Below are positions 1 to 8,148 of a DNA stretch of 48,842 bases, in pieces; the stretch's first letter is position 1; each line of letters starts with the position of its first letter. Where the stretch lies: assembly GCA_902524655.1 (NCBI GenBank), contig CABZEG010000013.1, positions 1 through 48,842 on the forward strand, written 5' to 3'. Made by a program: the position numbers and the translations under genes. Source of the stretch: an uncultured Alphaproteobacteria bacterium (GTDB taxonomy: Bacteria > Pseudomonadota > Alphaproteobacteria > Rhodobacterales > Rhodobacteraceae). The notes below the pieces were generated by a model that saw only the letters and a list, made by a program, of their open reading frames with translations, was not told the DNA's origin and searched no databases.

Positions 1-1209
1 ATTCCTTCGCGCCAGTTCGCGTAGGCGAAGTGCTTTAATCTTTATGAATCCTTCTGCATCACCTTGATTATAGTAACCTTCGTCGTCCTCAAAAGTTACT
101 AATTGTTTGGAGTATAAACTCTTTGATGATGATCTGCTTACAACGTGAGCGCTTCCCTTGTACAATTTCATTTTTACAGTTCCTTCAACACTATCCTGGC
201 TTTTATCAATTAGGGTTTGTAAGAGATCTCTTTCGGGGGTAAACCAAAGACCATTATAAATTAACTCAGCGTATCTTGGCATTATATCGTCTTTCAGATG
301 TGCAGATCCACCATCTAGCGTTAGGCTTTCAATTGCTCTGTGAGCTTGTAAGAGTATAGTTCCTCCTGGTGTTTCATAAACACCTCGCGATTTCATTCCC
401 ACAAATCTATTCTCTACTAAATCGAGCCTTCCTATTCCATGCAGTCTACCAAGATCATTAAGTCTCTTGAGTAAGTTTGCAGGTGAGTATTCTTTGTCAT
501 CAATTTTTACTGGATCTCCATTCTTAAAGCTAATTCTTATGTAATCGGGTTTATCAGGTGCTTTTTCTGGATCATTTGTCCTCTGATATACATACTCTGG
601 AGCTTCATCTTCTGGATTTTCCAAAATTAAACCTTCTGAAGATGTGTGTAATAAATTAGCATCCACTGAAAAAGGGGGTTCCCCTACTTTATTTGCAGCA
701 ATAGGAATTTGGTGCTTTTCGGCAAAATCGATTAATTTTGTCCTGCTACTGAGGTCCCATTGTCTCCAGGGTGCAATAATTTTTATATCGGGATTAAGAG
801 AGTACGCTGCCAATTCAAATCGTACCTGATCATTTCCTTTTCCTGTAGCACCGTGACTTATTGTTTCTGCACCGACAATATCAGCAATCTCTATCAACCT
901 CTTTGAAATGAGCGGTCTTGCAATTGATGTTCCTAGCAAGTATTGACCTTCGTAAACTGTATTGCATCTAAACATCGGGAAAACATAATCTTTGACGAAC
1001 TCCTCAGTGAGGTCTTCAATAAAAATATGTTCTGGTTTAATTCCCAGTAAGAGAGCTTTATCTCGAGCAGCCTCTAGTTCCTCGCCTTGCCCAAGATCAG
1101 CAGTAAAACAAACTACCTCATAGTCTAACTCAGTTTGTAGCCACTTCAATATAACTGAGGTGTCAAGCCCTCCAGAGAAAGCAAGAACCACTCTTTTCTT
1201 TTGTGCCAT
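1..1209 (-). CDS. argG: Argininosuccinate synthase, 3' end cut by window edge
   Basis: Joins citrulline and aspartate with ATP to make argininosuccinate, the penultimate step of arginine synthesis in the cytosol. I read this frame directly on the minus strand: 403 codons without a stop. It opens [19 protein letters not shown], which carries the ATP pyrophosphatase P-loop SGGLDTS, and later shows [14 protein letters not shown] and the [21 protein letters not shown] region. The family is about 400-407 residues, so only the last few codons and the stop lie outside the window. The ATG at 1209 is preceded by an AAGGA-type ribosome site. The gene is divergent from the alcohol dehydrogenase. ArgH, the next enzyme, is encoded 17 kb away in this same window, so the two genes are not in one operon. 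Confidence 0.97.
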   Translation of the reverse strand, partial: MAQKKRVVLAFSGGLDTSVILKWLQTELDYEVVCFTADLGQGEELEAARDKALLLGIKPEHIFIEDLTEEFVKDYVFPMFRCNTVYEGQYLLGTSIARPLISKRLIEIADIVGAETISHGATGKGNDQVRFELAAYSLNPDIKIIAPWRQWDLSSRTKLIDFAEKHQIPIAANKVGEPPFSVDANLLHTSSEGLILENPEDEAPEYVYQRTNDPEKAPDKPDYIRISFKNGDPVKIDDKEYSPANLLKRLNDLGRLHGIGRLDLVENRFVGMKSRGVYETPGGTILLQAHRAIESLTLDGGSAHLKDDIMPRYAELIYNGLWFTPERDLLQTLIDKSQDSVEGTVKMKLYKGSAHVVSRSSSKSLYSKQLVTFEDDEGYYNQGDAEGFIKIKALRLRELARRN

Positions 1210-1329
1210 GTATGGCGTCCTTTCCTTACAACAATTTCTGTGATTGACAGTGTTTGTCTATCTATCCAAACTTAGAACACAGTTTTTAAATTGTGTAACA
1301 TATTATAAACAAGATTAGAAAGGTTTACC
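1210..1329. promoter_or_regulatory. Divergent argG / alcohol dehydrogenase promoter region
   Basis: This is the 120-base gap between two divergently transcribed genes. On the minus strand a perfect TATAAT lies at 1307-1302, about 90 bases upstream of the argG start, but its -35 (TGGTAA at 17 bp) is poor. On the plus strand TATTAT at 1301-1306 overlaps the same element and could serve the dehydrogenase. A perfect TTGACA at 1244-1249 has only a weak -10 partner (CAAACT). The region must hold promoters for both genes; which boxes are used is inference. Confidence 0.35.
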
Positions 1330-2505
1330 ATGATTGAAGAAATTACCTCATTTAATTTTAATACCACGCCTAGAATTATTTACGGTCTTAACGTGGCAAA
1401 AGACGCGGATCCATTTTCTAAATTAATGGGTAATAGAATTCTTCTCGTCACTGATAAAGGGTTAACTAAGTTAGGACTTTATGAGCATTTACTTGAAAAT
1501 CTTGAAAAGTATGATGCAAAAGTAAGGGTATTTGATGACGTAGAGGCCGATCCGTCATTAAACACTTTGGAAAAGGCAATAAATTTTGGAAGAGAAATAG
1601 CTTGTACTGGGGTTATCGGATTTGGCGGAGGTTCTTCAATGGATGTTGCCAAGCTAACGGCTTTAGTTTTAGGATCAGGAGAAAATTTAGAAAGCGCATG
1701 GGGGGTAGGGAACGCTACAGGCCCGAGATTACCTCTATGTTTAATACCGACCACTGCTGGAACTGGGTCCGAGGTTACTCCTGTTTCAATTATCACCGTG
1801 GATGGTGATGAAAAAAGGGGGGTTTCTTCGCCTTTTATCCTTCCAGACTTCGCAGTATTAGATCCTGTTCTAACCTTAGGATTGCCGGCAGCAACTACTG
1901 CCGCCACCGGAGTTGATGCAATGGTGCATGCAATCGAAGCCTATGCATCAAAAAATAAAAATAACAATCCTATGTCTGGCATCCTTGCAAAGGAGGCATT
2001 GGTGCTATTGGGGAGCTCAATTAAAACGGCTGTCTCGGACCCAAAAAACTTAGAAGCGAGAGGAAAAATGTTACTTGGATCAATGTTAGCTGGAATGGCT
2101 TTTGCAAATTCTCCTGTAGCCGCAGTACATGCTTTAGCTTATCCACTTGGGGGGAGTTTTCATATAACTCATGGATTATCAAATGCTCTTGTACTTCCAG
2201 GAGTGCTACGGTTCAATGCAGTAGATGTATGGGCAGCTAAAAAATATGCAGAACTTTATCCTTTTCTTTTTCCAAGCGAAGAGATAGGGAATAATAACCA
2301 AACGAATGCATCGTTGTTTATCGAAAAACTGAGTGATTTATCTAAAGAGTTGGGACTACCCCAGAAATTGCGAGATGTTTCAATTCCCGAGGAAGCCTGC
2401 GCGTCAATGGCTAAAGACGCTATGAAGCAAACCAGATTGTTGGTAAATAACCCCAGAAAGGTTACTGAACAAGATGCTTACGACATATATCACTCGATTT
2501 GGTAA
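1330..2505 (+). CDS. Iron-containing (group III) alcohol dehydrogenase
   Basis: NAD(P)-dependent oxidoreductase of the Fe-ADH family, interconverting an alcohol and an aldehyde or ketone; the substrate cannot be read from sequence. In 391 residues, close to the family norm, I see the nucleotide-binding GGGSSMD (99-105), the signature PTTAGTGSE (140-148), and the four expected metal ligands D196, H200 (in VDAMVHAIEAY), H267 and H281 (in FHITHG). All key residues are present. It starts a plus-strand run, with only 6 bases between its TAA and the next ATG, so it is probably cotranscribed with the alpha/beta hydrolase. Divergent from argG. The related maleylacetate reductases cannot be fully excluded. 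Confidence 0.88.
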   Translation: MIEEITSFNFNTTPRIIYGLNVAKDADPFSKLMGNRILLVTDKGLTKLGLYEHLLENLEKYDAKVRVFDDVEADPSLNTLEKAINFGREIACTGVIGFGGGSSMDVAKLTALVLGSGENLESAWGVGNATGPRLPLCLIPTTAGTGSEVTPVSIITVDGDEKRGVSSPFILPDFAVLDPVLTLGLPAATTAATGVDAMVHAIEAYASKNKNNNPMSGILAKEALVLLGSSIKTAVSDPKNLEARGKMLLGSMLAGMAFANSPVAAVHALAYPLGGSFHITHGLSNALVLPGVLRFNAVDVWAAKKYAELYPFLFPSEEIGNNNQTNASLFIEKLSDLSKELGLPQKLRDVSIPEEACASMAKDAMKQTRLLVNNPRKVTEQDAYDIYHSIW

Positions 2506-2511
2506 GATTAA

Positions 2512-3282
2512 ATGCGATTAGCATATAGCCGTTTTGGAGAGAGTAACGGGAGCAATGTCGTTATTCTGCACGGACTTTTAGGATCGAAAAGAAATTGGTT
2601 TGGTATTGGAAAATCTCTTGCAGATCTTGGGTTCCACGTCTGGCTTATTGATCTTAGAAACCACGGTGAGTCAGAATGGAGTGACAAGCATACTTATTTC
2701 GATTTGGCAAATGACGTTAAAAAACTTCTTGAAGAACAGGGAGTAGTTAATAGCTACCTGATAGGGCATTCAATGGGTGGCAAGGCTGCGATGGTTTTAG
2801 ACAAACTCTATCAGGGTTTTATATCAAAGTTAGTTATAGTAGATATAGCACCTGTAACCTATGCACCAAATTTTGAAAATTATTTAAAAACTTTATCTTC
2901 GCTTGATCTTGGCAGGTTTAACACGAGACCTGAAATTGACACTAAGCTTTCTGAATATTTCGAGGAAGTCAGTTTTAGATCTTTTCTGATGCAAAACTTA
3001 AAGATGGACGAAAAAAAAAGTTTCTATTGGCGTGTTAATTTAACATCTTTAATTAGGAATGCTATCGCCATTAGTGAGTTTCCAGTCATAAATGGTATCT
3101 CTAATACCGAGGCGCTTTTTATATATGGTGAATTATCAGAATATGGTGTAATAATGTATAAAGATAAAATAAAAGAAAGTTTCCCATTGAGTGAGTTTGC
3201 TCCTGTAAATAAAGCTGGGCACTGGGTTCATGTTGAAAACCCCAAAAAATTTCTAGAAATAGTTACAAAATTTATAAAATAG
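2512..3282 (+). CDS. Alpha/beta-fold hydrolase (YbfF-like esterase)
   Basis: Cytosolic serine hydrolase of 256 residues, without a signal peptide. Visible are the oxyanion-hole HGLLGS (20-25), the nucleophile elbow GHSMGG with Ser87, the strand LIDLRNHGES typical of the YbfF/small esterase branch, and the catalytic histidine H237 in AGHWVHVENP. The gene follows the Fe-dependent dehydrogenase by 6 bases, implying cotranscription. The pairing could mean joint processing of an ester and its alcohol, but no substrate can be derived. Haloperoxidase-type or meta-cleavage hydrolases share the same motifs, so the exact activity is open. Confidence 0.85.
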   Translation: MRLAYSRFGESNGSNVVILHGLLGSKRNWFGIGKSLADLGFHVWLIDLRNHGESEWSDKHTYFDLANDVKKLLEEQGVVNSYLIGHSMGGKAAMVLDKLYQGFISKLVIVDIAPVTYAPNFENYLKTLSSLDLGRFNTRPEIDTKLSEYFEEVSFRSFLMQNLKMDEKKSFYWRVNLTSLIRNAIAISEFPVINGISNTEALFIYGELSEYGVIMYKDKIKESFPLSEFAPVNKAGHWVHVENPKKFLEIVTKFIK

Positions 3283-3289
3283 GATTAAT

Positions 3290-3305
3290 ATCCATAATTA
3301 TGGAT
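3290..3305. repeat. Perfect 16-bp palindrome between hydrolase and unknown gene
   Basis: ATCCATAATTATGGAT is a perfect palindrome with no spacer, lying in the 31-base gap between the hydrolase stop and the start at 3314. With no loop it suits a dimeric-protein DNA site better than an RNA hairpin, though a cruciform or weak hairpin is possible. It ends 8 bases before the next start codon. No function is known; chance is a real alternative in A+T-rich DNA. Confidence 0.4.
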
Positions 3306-3313
3306 CAAAGAGC

Positions 3314-3646
3314 ATGGATGATTATTTAGTAAAATCGATAAACAACTATCATATGAAAAAAGGCTTGGCACGAACCAAAGAGCAAGTCCATTTCTTTATT
3401 AAATTCGAAGGGAAAAAATACCCTATTTCTTTTTTTAATGAGGATTTTTTAGAAGTCGAAACAAGTATCGTTCCAAAGTTGCGGGGATTAGTGGATATCT
3501 ACAAGCTTGATAAATTTTTTGCTCAGGGTTTATTGGTCATGATGGAAAGCAATGAGTATATCACCAAGTATGAATATAAAAGGTATACCCCTTCAAAGAG
3601 AACGCAACCCTCCGATTACGTATTGCAAGGTATGTGTAAAGGCTGA
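3314..3646 (+). CDS. Hypothetical protein, 110 aa, family not recognised
   Basis: I do not recognise this protein. It has no signal peptide, no membrane segment and no cysteine pairs; one Cys lies near the C-terminus. It is a small mixed-charge soluble protein with a basic start (HMKKGLARTKEQ), a central hydrophobic stretch around 65-85 (LDKFFAQGLLVMMES), and a tyrosine- and lysine-rich tail. AAAGAG lies upstream of the ATG. It sits between the hydrolase and the transaminase on the same strand, 18 bases from the latter, which supports it being a real gene in that operon. Confidence 0.65.
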   Translation: MDDYLVKSINNYHMKKGLARTKEQVHFFIKFEGKKYPISFFNEDFLEVETSIVPKLRGLVDIYKLDKFFAQGLLVMMESNEYITKYEYKRYTPSKRTQPSDYVLQGMCKG

Positions 3647-3664
3647 GAGGACATAAAGCTCACA

Positions 3665-4531
3665 TTGCTAGAAAAAAACAATCAAAGGGTATATGTAAAT
3701 GGGGAATTCTTTTCAAAAAAAGAAGCTAGTATTTCAGTATTTGACAGAGGTTTTTTATTCTCTGACTCTGTTTATGAAGTAACCGCTGTTCTCAAAGGTA
3801 ATTTAGTAGACTGGAAAGAGCATTTTGCCAGACTAATTAGATCACTGGGTCATTTGAACCTTGAAAATAATTTTCAAGAAGAAGACTTTTATCAAATTCA
3901 AAGAAAATTAATACACGAAAATCAGTTAAAAGAAGGGCTTTGTTATGTTCAAGTCACAAGGGGCGTTGCAGAGAGAGACTTTAATTTTGCAAAAAAGTCA
4001 TTAATACCTACTGTAGTAATATTCACACAAGAAAAACAAATTTTAAATAATGCAGCTAGTAAAGTGGGCATAAAAATCATAACAGTACCTGACGATAGGT
4101 GGCGAAGAAGAGATATAAAGACCACTCAACTACTTGCGCAATCATTAGCAAAAACTCATGCGGTCCAAGAAGGTGTGGATGATAGCCTACTTGTTCAAGG
4201 TGGCGTCATAAATGAGGGTTCTTCAAGTAATGTATTCATTTTTAAAGACGAAAGAATTATTACACCAAGTTTGTCAAAGGATATCCTGGGAGGTATTACT
4301 AGGTCTTCTGTAATAAAATTTTGTCAAATAAATAATATCGAAATCAAGGAGCAAAAGATCAACATTGACGATTTAATGAATGCGCAAGAGGTTTTTCTTA
4401 CCTCAGCTACTGGTTTTGTGCTCCCCGTTATTGAAGTAAATGGAAGACGTGTAGGAAATGGATTAGTAGGAGATATGGTTAAAAAAATCCAGAAAATATA
4501 TATAGAACAGATTAAAGCGAAATTTTCTTAG
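3665..4531 (+). CDS. dat: D-amino-acid transaminase (class IV, PLP)
   Basis: Fold-type IV PLP aminotransferase, 288 residues. The PLP lysine is K152 in RRRDIKTTQLL and the PLP-binding acidic loop is VINEGSSSNVF with E184. The RW-RRRDIKT context and SVFDRGFLFSDSVYE near residue 25 fit D-alanine/D-amino-acid transaminases rather than IlvE, though aminodeoxychorismate lyases are relatives. It would move amino groups between D-amino acids and 2-oxo acids, for example to supply D-Glu or D-Ala for peptidoglycan. It starts at TTG (3665); no in-frame ATG precedes the conserved N-terminus. It follows the unknown 110-aa gene by 18 bases. Confidence 0.82.
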   Translation: MLEKNNQRVYVNGEFFSKKEASISVFDRGFLFSDSVYEVTAVLKGNLVDWKEHFARLIRSLGHLNLENNFQEEDFYQIQRKLIHENQLKEGLCYVQVTRGVAERDFNFAKKSLIPTVVIFTQEKQILNNAASKVGIKIITVPDDRWRRRDIKTTQLLAQSLAKTHAVQEGVDDSLLVQGGVINEGSSSNVFIFKDERIITPSLSKDILGGITRSSVIKFCQINNIEIKEQKINIDDLMNAQEVFLTSATGFVLPVIEVNGRRVGNGLVGDMVKKIQKIYIEQIKAKFS

Positions 4532-4547
4532 TTTTTTATAGATCAAG

Positions 4548-4793
4548 TTACTTCTGAAATTTTTTTTTCCAGTCATCATAAGGCATACCATAAACATACT
4601 CTTGAGCCTCCTCGACTGATAAGGCTTCATCCGATCCGCTAGCTGCCTCATGCATCCATTTGTATAAACAATTTCTACAAAACCCTGTTAAGTTCATTAT
4701 GTCTATATTCTGTACATCAGTTCTACTCTGCAAATGAGAGATTAATCTTCTGAAAGTTTGGCTTTCAATTTTTTCTAAGTTTTTATTATTCAT
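4548..4793 (-). CDS. DUF1244 family protein
   Basis: An 81-residue protein matching the DUF1244 family of alphaproteobacteria and relatives: short, all-helical, with the conserved FCRNCLYKWM motif (Cys pair) in its middle and a C-terminal YGMPYDDWK. No biochemical function is established for the family. In many alphaproteobacteria it lies close to pyruvate kinase, as here, where it is divergent from pyk. The DUF1036 and DUF2312 genes often found in that neighbourhood are absent. It converges with the transaminase with a 16-base gap and no visible terminator. Confidence 0.88.
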   Translation of the reverse strand: MNNKNLEKIESQTFRRLISHLQSRTDVQNIDIMNLTGFCRNCLYKWMHEAASGSDEALSVEEAQEYVYGMPYDDWKKKFQK

Positions 4794-4878
4794 TTGTCTC
4801 GCTCATAAATCAAAAAAAAGTTTTTTATTTTTTATAATTCTCTATTCTACAGAAAAATTAAAAATTTCGAGCATATAA

Positions 4879-6324
4879 ATGAAAAAACAACTTCATAGAA
4901 ACCGTAAAGTAAAAATTGTAGCTACTCTGGGTCCTGCCTCAGACACTAAATTGGAAATTAGAAGAATGTTTTTAGCAGGGGCAGATATTTTCAGATTAAA
5001 TATGTCCCATGGTGATCATTCAGCTGTGGAAAGAAGACATAATATCTTAAGAGATTTAGAGAAAGAATTTTCGAGACCAATATGTATTCTGGCTGATCTA
5101 CAGGGTCCAAAGCTGAGATGTGGTGATTTTAAGGGTGCAAAGTCAACTTTAGAGGCGGGACAAAAGTTTTGTTTTGATCTAATAGAAAGGCTGGGAAATA
5201 AAGAGCGAGTTTGTCTACCGCATCCCAAGATATTCCAGTCAGTAAAAAAGGGAGATAAGCTACTGATTGATGATGGTAAAGTTGCTATGCAAGTAAGTAA
5301 AGCATCAGAAAAGAGAATAGAGTGCACTGTTTTAAATGATGGAATTATTTCAAACAAAAAAGGGGTTAACTGCCCAGATAGTATTTTAGACCTCGCTCCT
5401 TTAACAGAAAAAGATAAGCAAGACTTGGAGTTTGTTTGTGGTCTTGGAGTAGACTGGATAGGCTTATCTTTTGTACAGAGAGCGAAAGATGTAGAAAATG
5501 TAAAAAAGTTATTAAGGGGAAGGGCAGGCATTATTGCAAAAATTGAGAAACCTGCTGCGGTAAGAGTTTTTGACTCGATTATTGATTCTGCTGATGGAAT
5601 TATGGTGGCACGAGGAGACCTTGGTGTTGAATTACCAATTGAAGCGGTCCCACCCGTTCAAAAAAGACTAGTTATGAAATCACGTCAAATGGGAAAGCCT
5701 GTAATCGTAGCAACACAGATGATGGAAAGTATGATTCATTCGACTACACCAACCCGAGCCGAAGTTTCGGATGTCGCGCAGGCAATATATGACGGCGTAG
5801 ACGCCGTAATGCTGTCCGCTGAAACAGCAATAGGCACTCATCCAGAGAAAGTTATAGAAGCAGTAGATAAAATCGCCGTTGAAACCGAAAAAGACCCGTT
5901 GTATTTCCAGAATTTGGAAACCTCGAGATCAGTTTCGAAAGAAGGAGTTTCAAATGCAATAACAGTTGCTGCGAGAGAGGTAGCTGATAACATAAATGTG
6001 AAGGTTATTTGTTGCTTTTCTCATGGTGGAACAACAGCTGAACTTGCATCTCGGGAAAGACCTCGAGCACCAATAATTGCACTAACTCCATATACAGAAA
6101 CAGCAAGGAAACTAACCCTTTTTTGGGGGTTGCATTGTGTGGTTACCACACCTGTAGATCGATTTAAGAGGGCAGTAATAAATGCTGTTAAAGCCGCTAA
6201 GCTATTCGATTTTGCTTCAGGGAAAGATTTAATAATTGTTATTGCGGGAGTGCCATTTAATATACCTGGATCAACAAACATATTAAGGGTTGTGTCTTTA
6301 GAAGAAAACTTTGATGATTTTTGA
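4879..6324 (+). CDS. pyk: Pyruvate kinase
   Basis: Converts phosphoenolpyruvate and ADP to pyruvate and ATP, the last step of glycolysis. The 481 residues match full-length bacterial enzymes. Visible in order: KIVATLGPAS at the N-terminus, FRLNMSHG, the substrate-binding ADLQGPKLR, the B-domain insertion, the catalytic lysine region AKIEKPAAV, the Mg-binding MVARGDLGVELP, VIVATQMMESM, and the C-terminal domain. The gene stands alone on the plus strand ahead of rpmI, 79 bases away. PckA in the same window runs the opposing gluconeogenic direction, so both fluxes are encoded. Confidence 0.97.
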   Translation: MKKQLHRNRKVKIVATLGPASDTKLEIRRMFLAGADIFRLNMSHGDHSAVERRHNILRDLEKEFSRPICILADLQGPKLRCGDFKGAKSTLEAGQKFCFDLIERLGNKERVCLPHPKIFQSVKKGDKLLIDDGKVAMQVSKASEKRIECTVLNDGIISNKKGVNCPDSILDLAPLTEKDKQDLEFVCGLGVDWIGLSFVQRAKDVENVKKLLRGRAGIIAKIEKPAAVRVFDSIIDSADGIMVARGDLGVELPIEAVPPVQKRLVMKSRQMGKPVIVATQMMESMIHSTTPTRAEVSDVAQAIYDGVDAVMLSAETAIGTHPEKVIEAVDKIAVETEKDPLYFQNLETSRSVSKEGVSNAITVAAREVADNINVKVICCFSHGGTTAELASRERPRAPIIALTPYTETARKLTLFWGLHCVVTTPVDRFKRAVINAVKAAKLFDFASGKDLIIVIAGVPFNIPGSTNILRVVSLEENFDDF

Positions 6325-6370
6325 GAAAAATATAAAGAAATGCTTGTATAGTTATTAGAATATCCCTATA

Positions 6371-6392
6371 AACACGTTGGAAACAGTGTGTT
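6371..6392 (+). other. Possible small hairpin in rpmI leader
   Basis: AACACG at 6371-6376 can pair with TGTGTT at 6387-6392 (one G-U pair) around a 10-base loop, ending just before the GAGAAA that serves as the rpmI ribosome site. Leader structures controlling L35-L20 by binding of L20 are known in other bacteria; this one is too short for me to claim that mechanism. Confidence 0.2.
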
Positions 6393-6403
6393 GAGAAAAC
6401 TAA

Positions 6404-6604
6404 ATGCCTAAGATGAAAACAAAATCAGGTGCTAAAAAGCGGTTTAAGGTGACGGCGTCTGGGCGTGTGAAGTCTGCGCAGGCAGGGAAAAGGCACGGTA
6501 TGATAAAAAGATCAAGCAAATTTATACGGAATGCTAGAGGCACAACAACTTTGTGCAAGGCAGACGAAAATATAGTAAAATCTTATATGCCTTATTCTAG
6601 GTAG
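6404..6604 (+). CDS. rpmI: 50S ribosomal protein L35 (bL35)
   Basis: A 66-residue, highly basic protein beginning [20 protein letters not shown], which is the standard L35 signature, with [17 protein letters not shown] in the middle. It is a structural component of the large ribosomal subunit. The length is normal for the family. It is followed 12 bases later by rplT, the usual partner. infC, which precedes this pair in many bacteria, is not here; pyk lies upstream instead. Confidence 0.97.
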   Translation: MPKMKTKSGAKKRFKVTASGRVKSAQAGKRHGMIKRSSKFIRNARGTTTLCKADENIVKSYMPYSR

Positions 6605-6616
6605 GAGGATCAATAG

Positions 6617-6979
6617 TTGACTAGGGTTAAATCAGGAGTAGTAACGCACGCGAGACATCGGAAGGTGGTAAAGGCGGCTAAAGGCTACTATGGCGCAAGA
6701 AGTAGAAACTTTAGAACGGCTAAACAAGCTGTTGACAGAGCTATGCAGTATGCGACCAGAGATCGTAAGGTTAGAAAGCGTGTTTTTAGAGCGCTCTGGA
6801 TACAAAGGTTGAACGCGGCCGTAAGACAAATTGACGGCAATCTCAATTATTCGAAGTTTATACATGGACTGGATAAAGCGGGCATAAATCTCGATAGAAA
6901 AGTCCTAGCAGACATTGCGGTAAATGATCCAAAAGCTTTTGGACAAATAGTATCTCGTGCGCAAGGCGCGCTAAACTAG
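6617..6979 (+). CDS. rplT: 50S ribosomal protein L20 (bL20)
   Basis: A 120-residue basic protein that binds 23S rRNA early in large-subunit assembly. It shows the L20 signature [20 protein letters not shown] (about residues 23-42) and the [11 protein letters not shown]-type region. The start is TTG at 6617, supported by a perfect AGGAGG at 6603-6608 with 8 bases of spacing and by full family length; no ATG is available. rpmI lies 12 bases upstream and pheS about 58 bases downstream, the common rpmI-rplT-pheST order. Confidence 0.97.
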   Translation: MTRVKSGVVTHARHRKVVKAAKGYYGARSRNFRTAKQAVDRAMQYATRDRKVRKRVFRALWIQRLNAAVRQIDGNLNYSKFIHGLDKAGINLDRKVLADIAVNDPKAFGQIVSRAQGALN

Positions 6980-7037
6980 TAACATGACCGATGTCATTCG
7001 GTACAAAATGTTCTTGTGATAAATCTTACATCTATCC

Positions 7038-8126
7038 ATGGAGATTTCATTAGAAAATATTAAGTATTTAGAGCTAGTTAAGAATGCTCAGTCTGTTAAT
7101 GATCTTGAACAGGTTAGGATAAGGCTGCTTGGTAAAAAGGGGGAGATTACTAACCTATTGAGATCATTAGGTCAGATGGAAGCTAAAGAGCGACAAATAA
7201 AATCTCCACAGTATAACAATCTCAAGCAATCTCTGGAGGATGCTATTAAAGAGAGAAGGGAAATCTTATTGAATAAGGAGATTGAAGCCAGAATGGATGC
7301 GGAATGGCTTGATATCTCGCAAGACCCCAGAGAGATGAATTCAGGCCTGATGCACCCGGTAAGCAGAGTTACAGAAGAAATCATAGCAATTTTCTCTGAC
7401 CTAGGATTTTCTGTAGCTGAAGGACCCCAAATTGAAAGCGACTGGTACAATTTTGATTCACTAAATATTCCTCCTGATCATCCAGCTCGTCAGGAGTTTG
7501 ATACTTTTTATATCGATCCCGGTGATGAGAGCATTCAGGAAAATCGCTCACCTAACGTACTTAGAACGCATACTAGCCCGGTACAAGTAAGATTCATGGA
7601 AAAACATGGAGCACCTTGTAGAATTATCGCACCTGGACGGGTATATAGATCGGATTACGATCTCACCCATACACCAATGTTTCATCAGATTGAAGGTTTA
7701 GCGATAGGTGAAGATATCTCTATGTCAAACTTAAAATGGGTTTTGGTTGAGTTTTGTAAGGCTTTTTTTGAATTAGACAGCATAGACCTTAGATTTCGCT
7801 CCAGTCATTTTCCTTTCACGGAGCCCTCGGCGGAAGTTGATATAAGGTGTTCTTGGGTCGAAAACTCACTAGTTGTTGGCAAAGGAGATGACTGGATGGA
7901 AATATTGGGTAGCGGAATGGTGCACCCTAATGTCTTGGAGGCAGCCAACGTTGATAGTAAAAAGTTTCAGGGGTTTGCTTTTGGCATGGGTATAGATAGG
8001 CTTGCGATGCTAAAGTATGGTATGCCAGATCTTAGATCATTTTTCGATAATGATATGAGATGGTTAAAACACTATGGCTTTGCGGCAGAAAAAAGTTCCA
8101 ATCTATATGATAAACTAAGTGGATAA
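7038..8126 (+). CDS. pheS: Phenylalanine-tRNA ligase alpha subunit
   Basis: Catalytic subunit of the alpha2-beta2 cytosolic enzyme that charges tRNA-Phe. The 362 residues carry the N-terminal coiled-coil arm (about 1-100), then the class II core: the [10 protein letters not shown] entry, a motif 2 region [20 protein letters not shown], and motif 3 [17 protein letters not shown] near the C-terminus. Length and motifs are normal. ATG start is preceded by a 58-base gap after rplT. pheT follows after 22 bases, so the two subunits are cotranscribed. Confidence 0.97.
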   Translation: MEISLENIKYLELVKNAQSVNDLEQVRIRLLGKKGEITNLLRSLGQMEAKERQIKSPQYNNLKQSLEDAIKERREILLNKEIEARMDAEWLDISQDPREMNSGLMHPVSRVTEEIIAIFSDLGFSVAEGPQIESDWYNFDSLNIPPDHPARQEFDTFYIDPGDESIQENRSPNVLRTHTSPVQVRFMEKHGAPCRIIAPGRVYRSDYDLTHTPMFHQIEGLAIGEDISMSNLKWVLVEFCKAFFELDSIDLRFRSSHFPFTEPSAEVDIRCSWVENSLVVGKGDDWMEILGSGMVHPNVLEAANVDSKKFQGFAFGMGIDRLAMLKYGMPDLRSFFDNDMRWLKHYGFAAEKSSNLYDKLSG

Positions 8127-8148
8127 ACATTAGAGTAGTAGTTTTAAT

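Noticed and set aside
5016-5531. 171-aa minus-strand frame inside pyk
   Set aside because: Antisense shadow of a clear pyruvate kinase; no recognisable domain. The same applies to the 171-aa frame at 42162-42677 inside rapZ and the 142-aa frame at 1479-1907 inside the alcohol dehydrogenase.
6984-7002. Stem ACCGA/TCGGT (6987-6991, 6998-7002) after rplT as terminator
   Set aside because: The stem is only 5 bp, competes with an alternative ATGAC/GTCAT pairing, and has no following T-run; rplT-pheS are normally cotranscribed.
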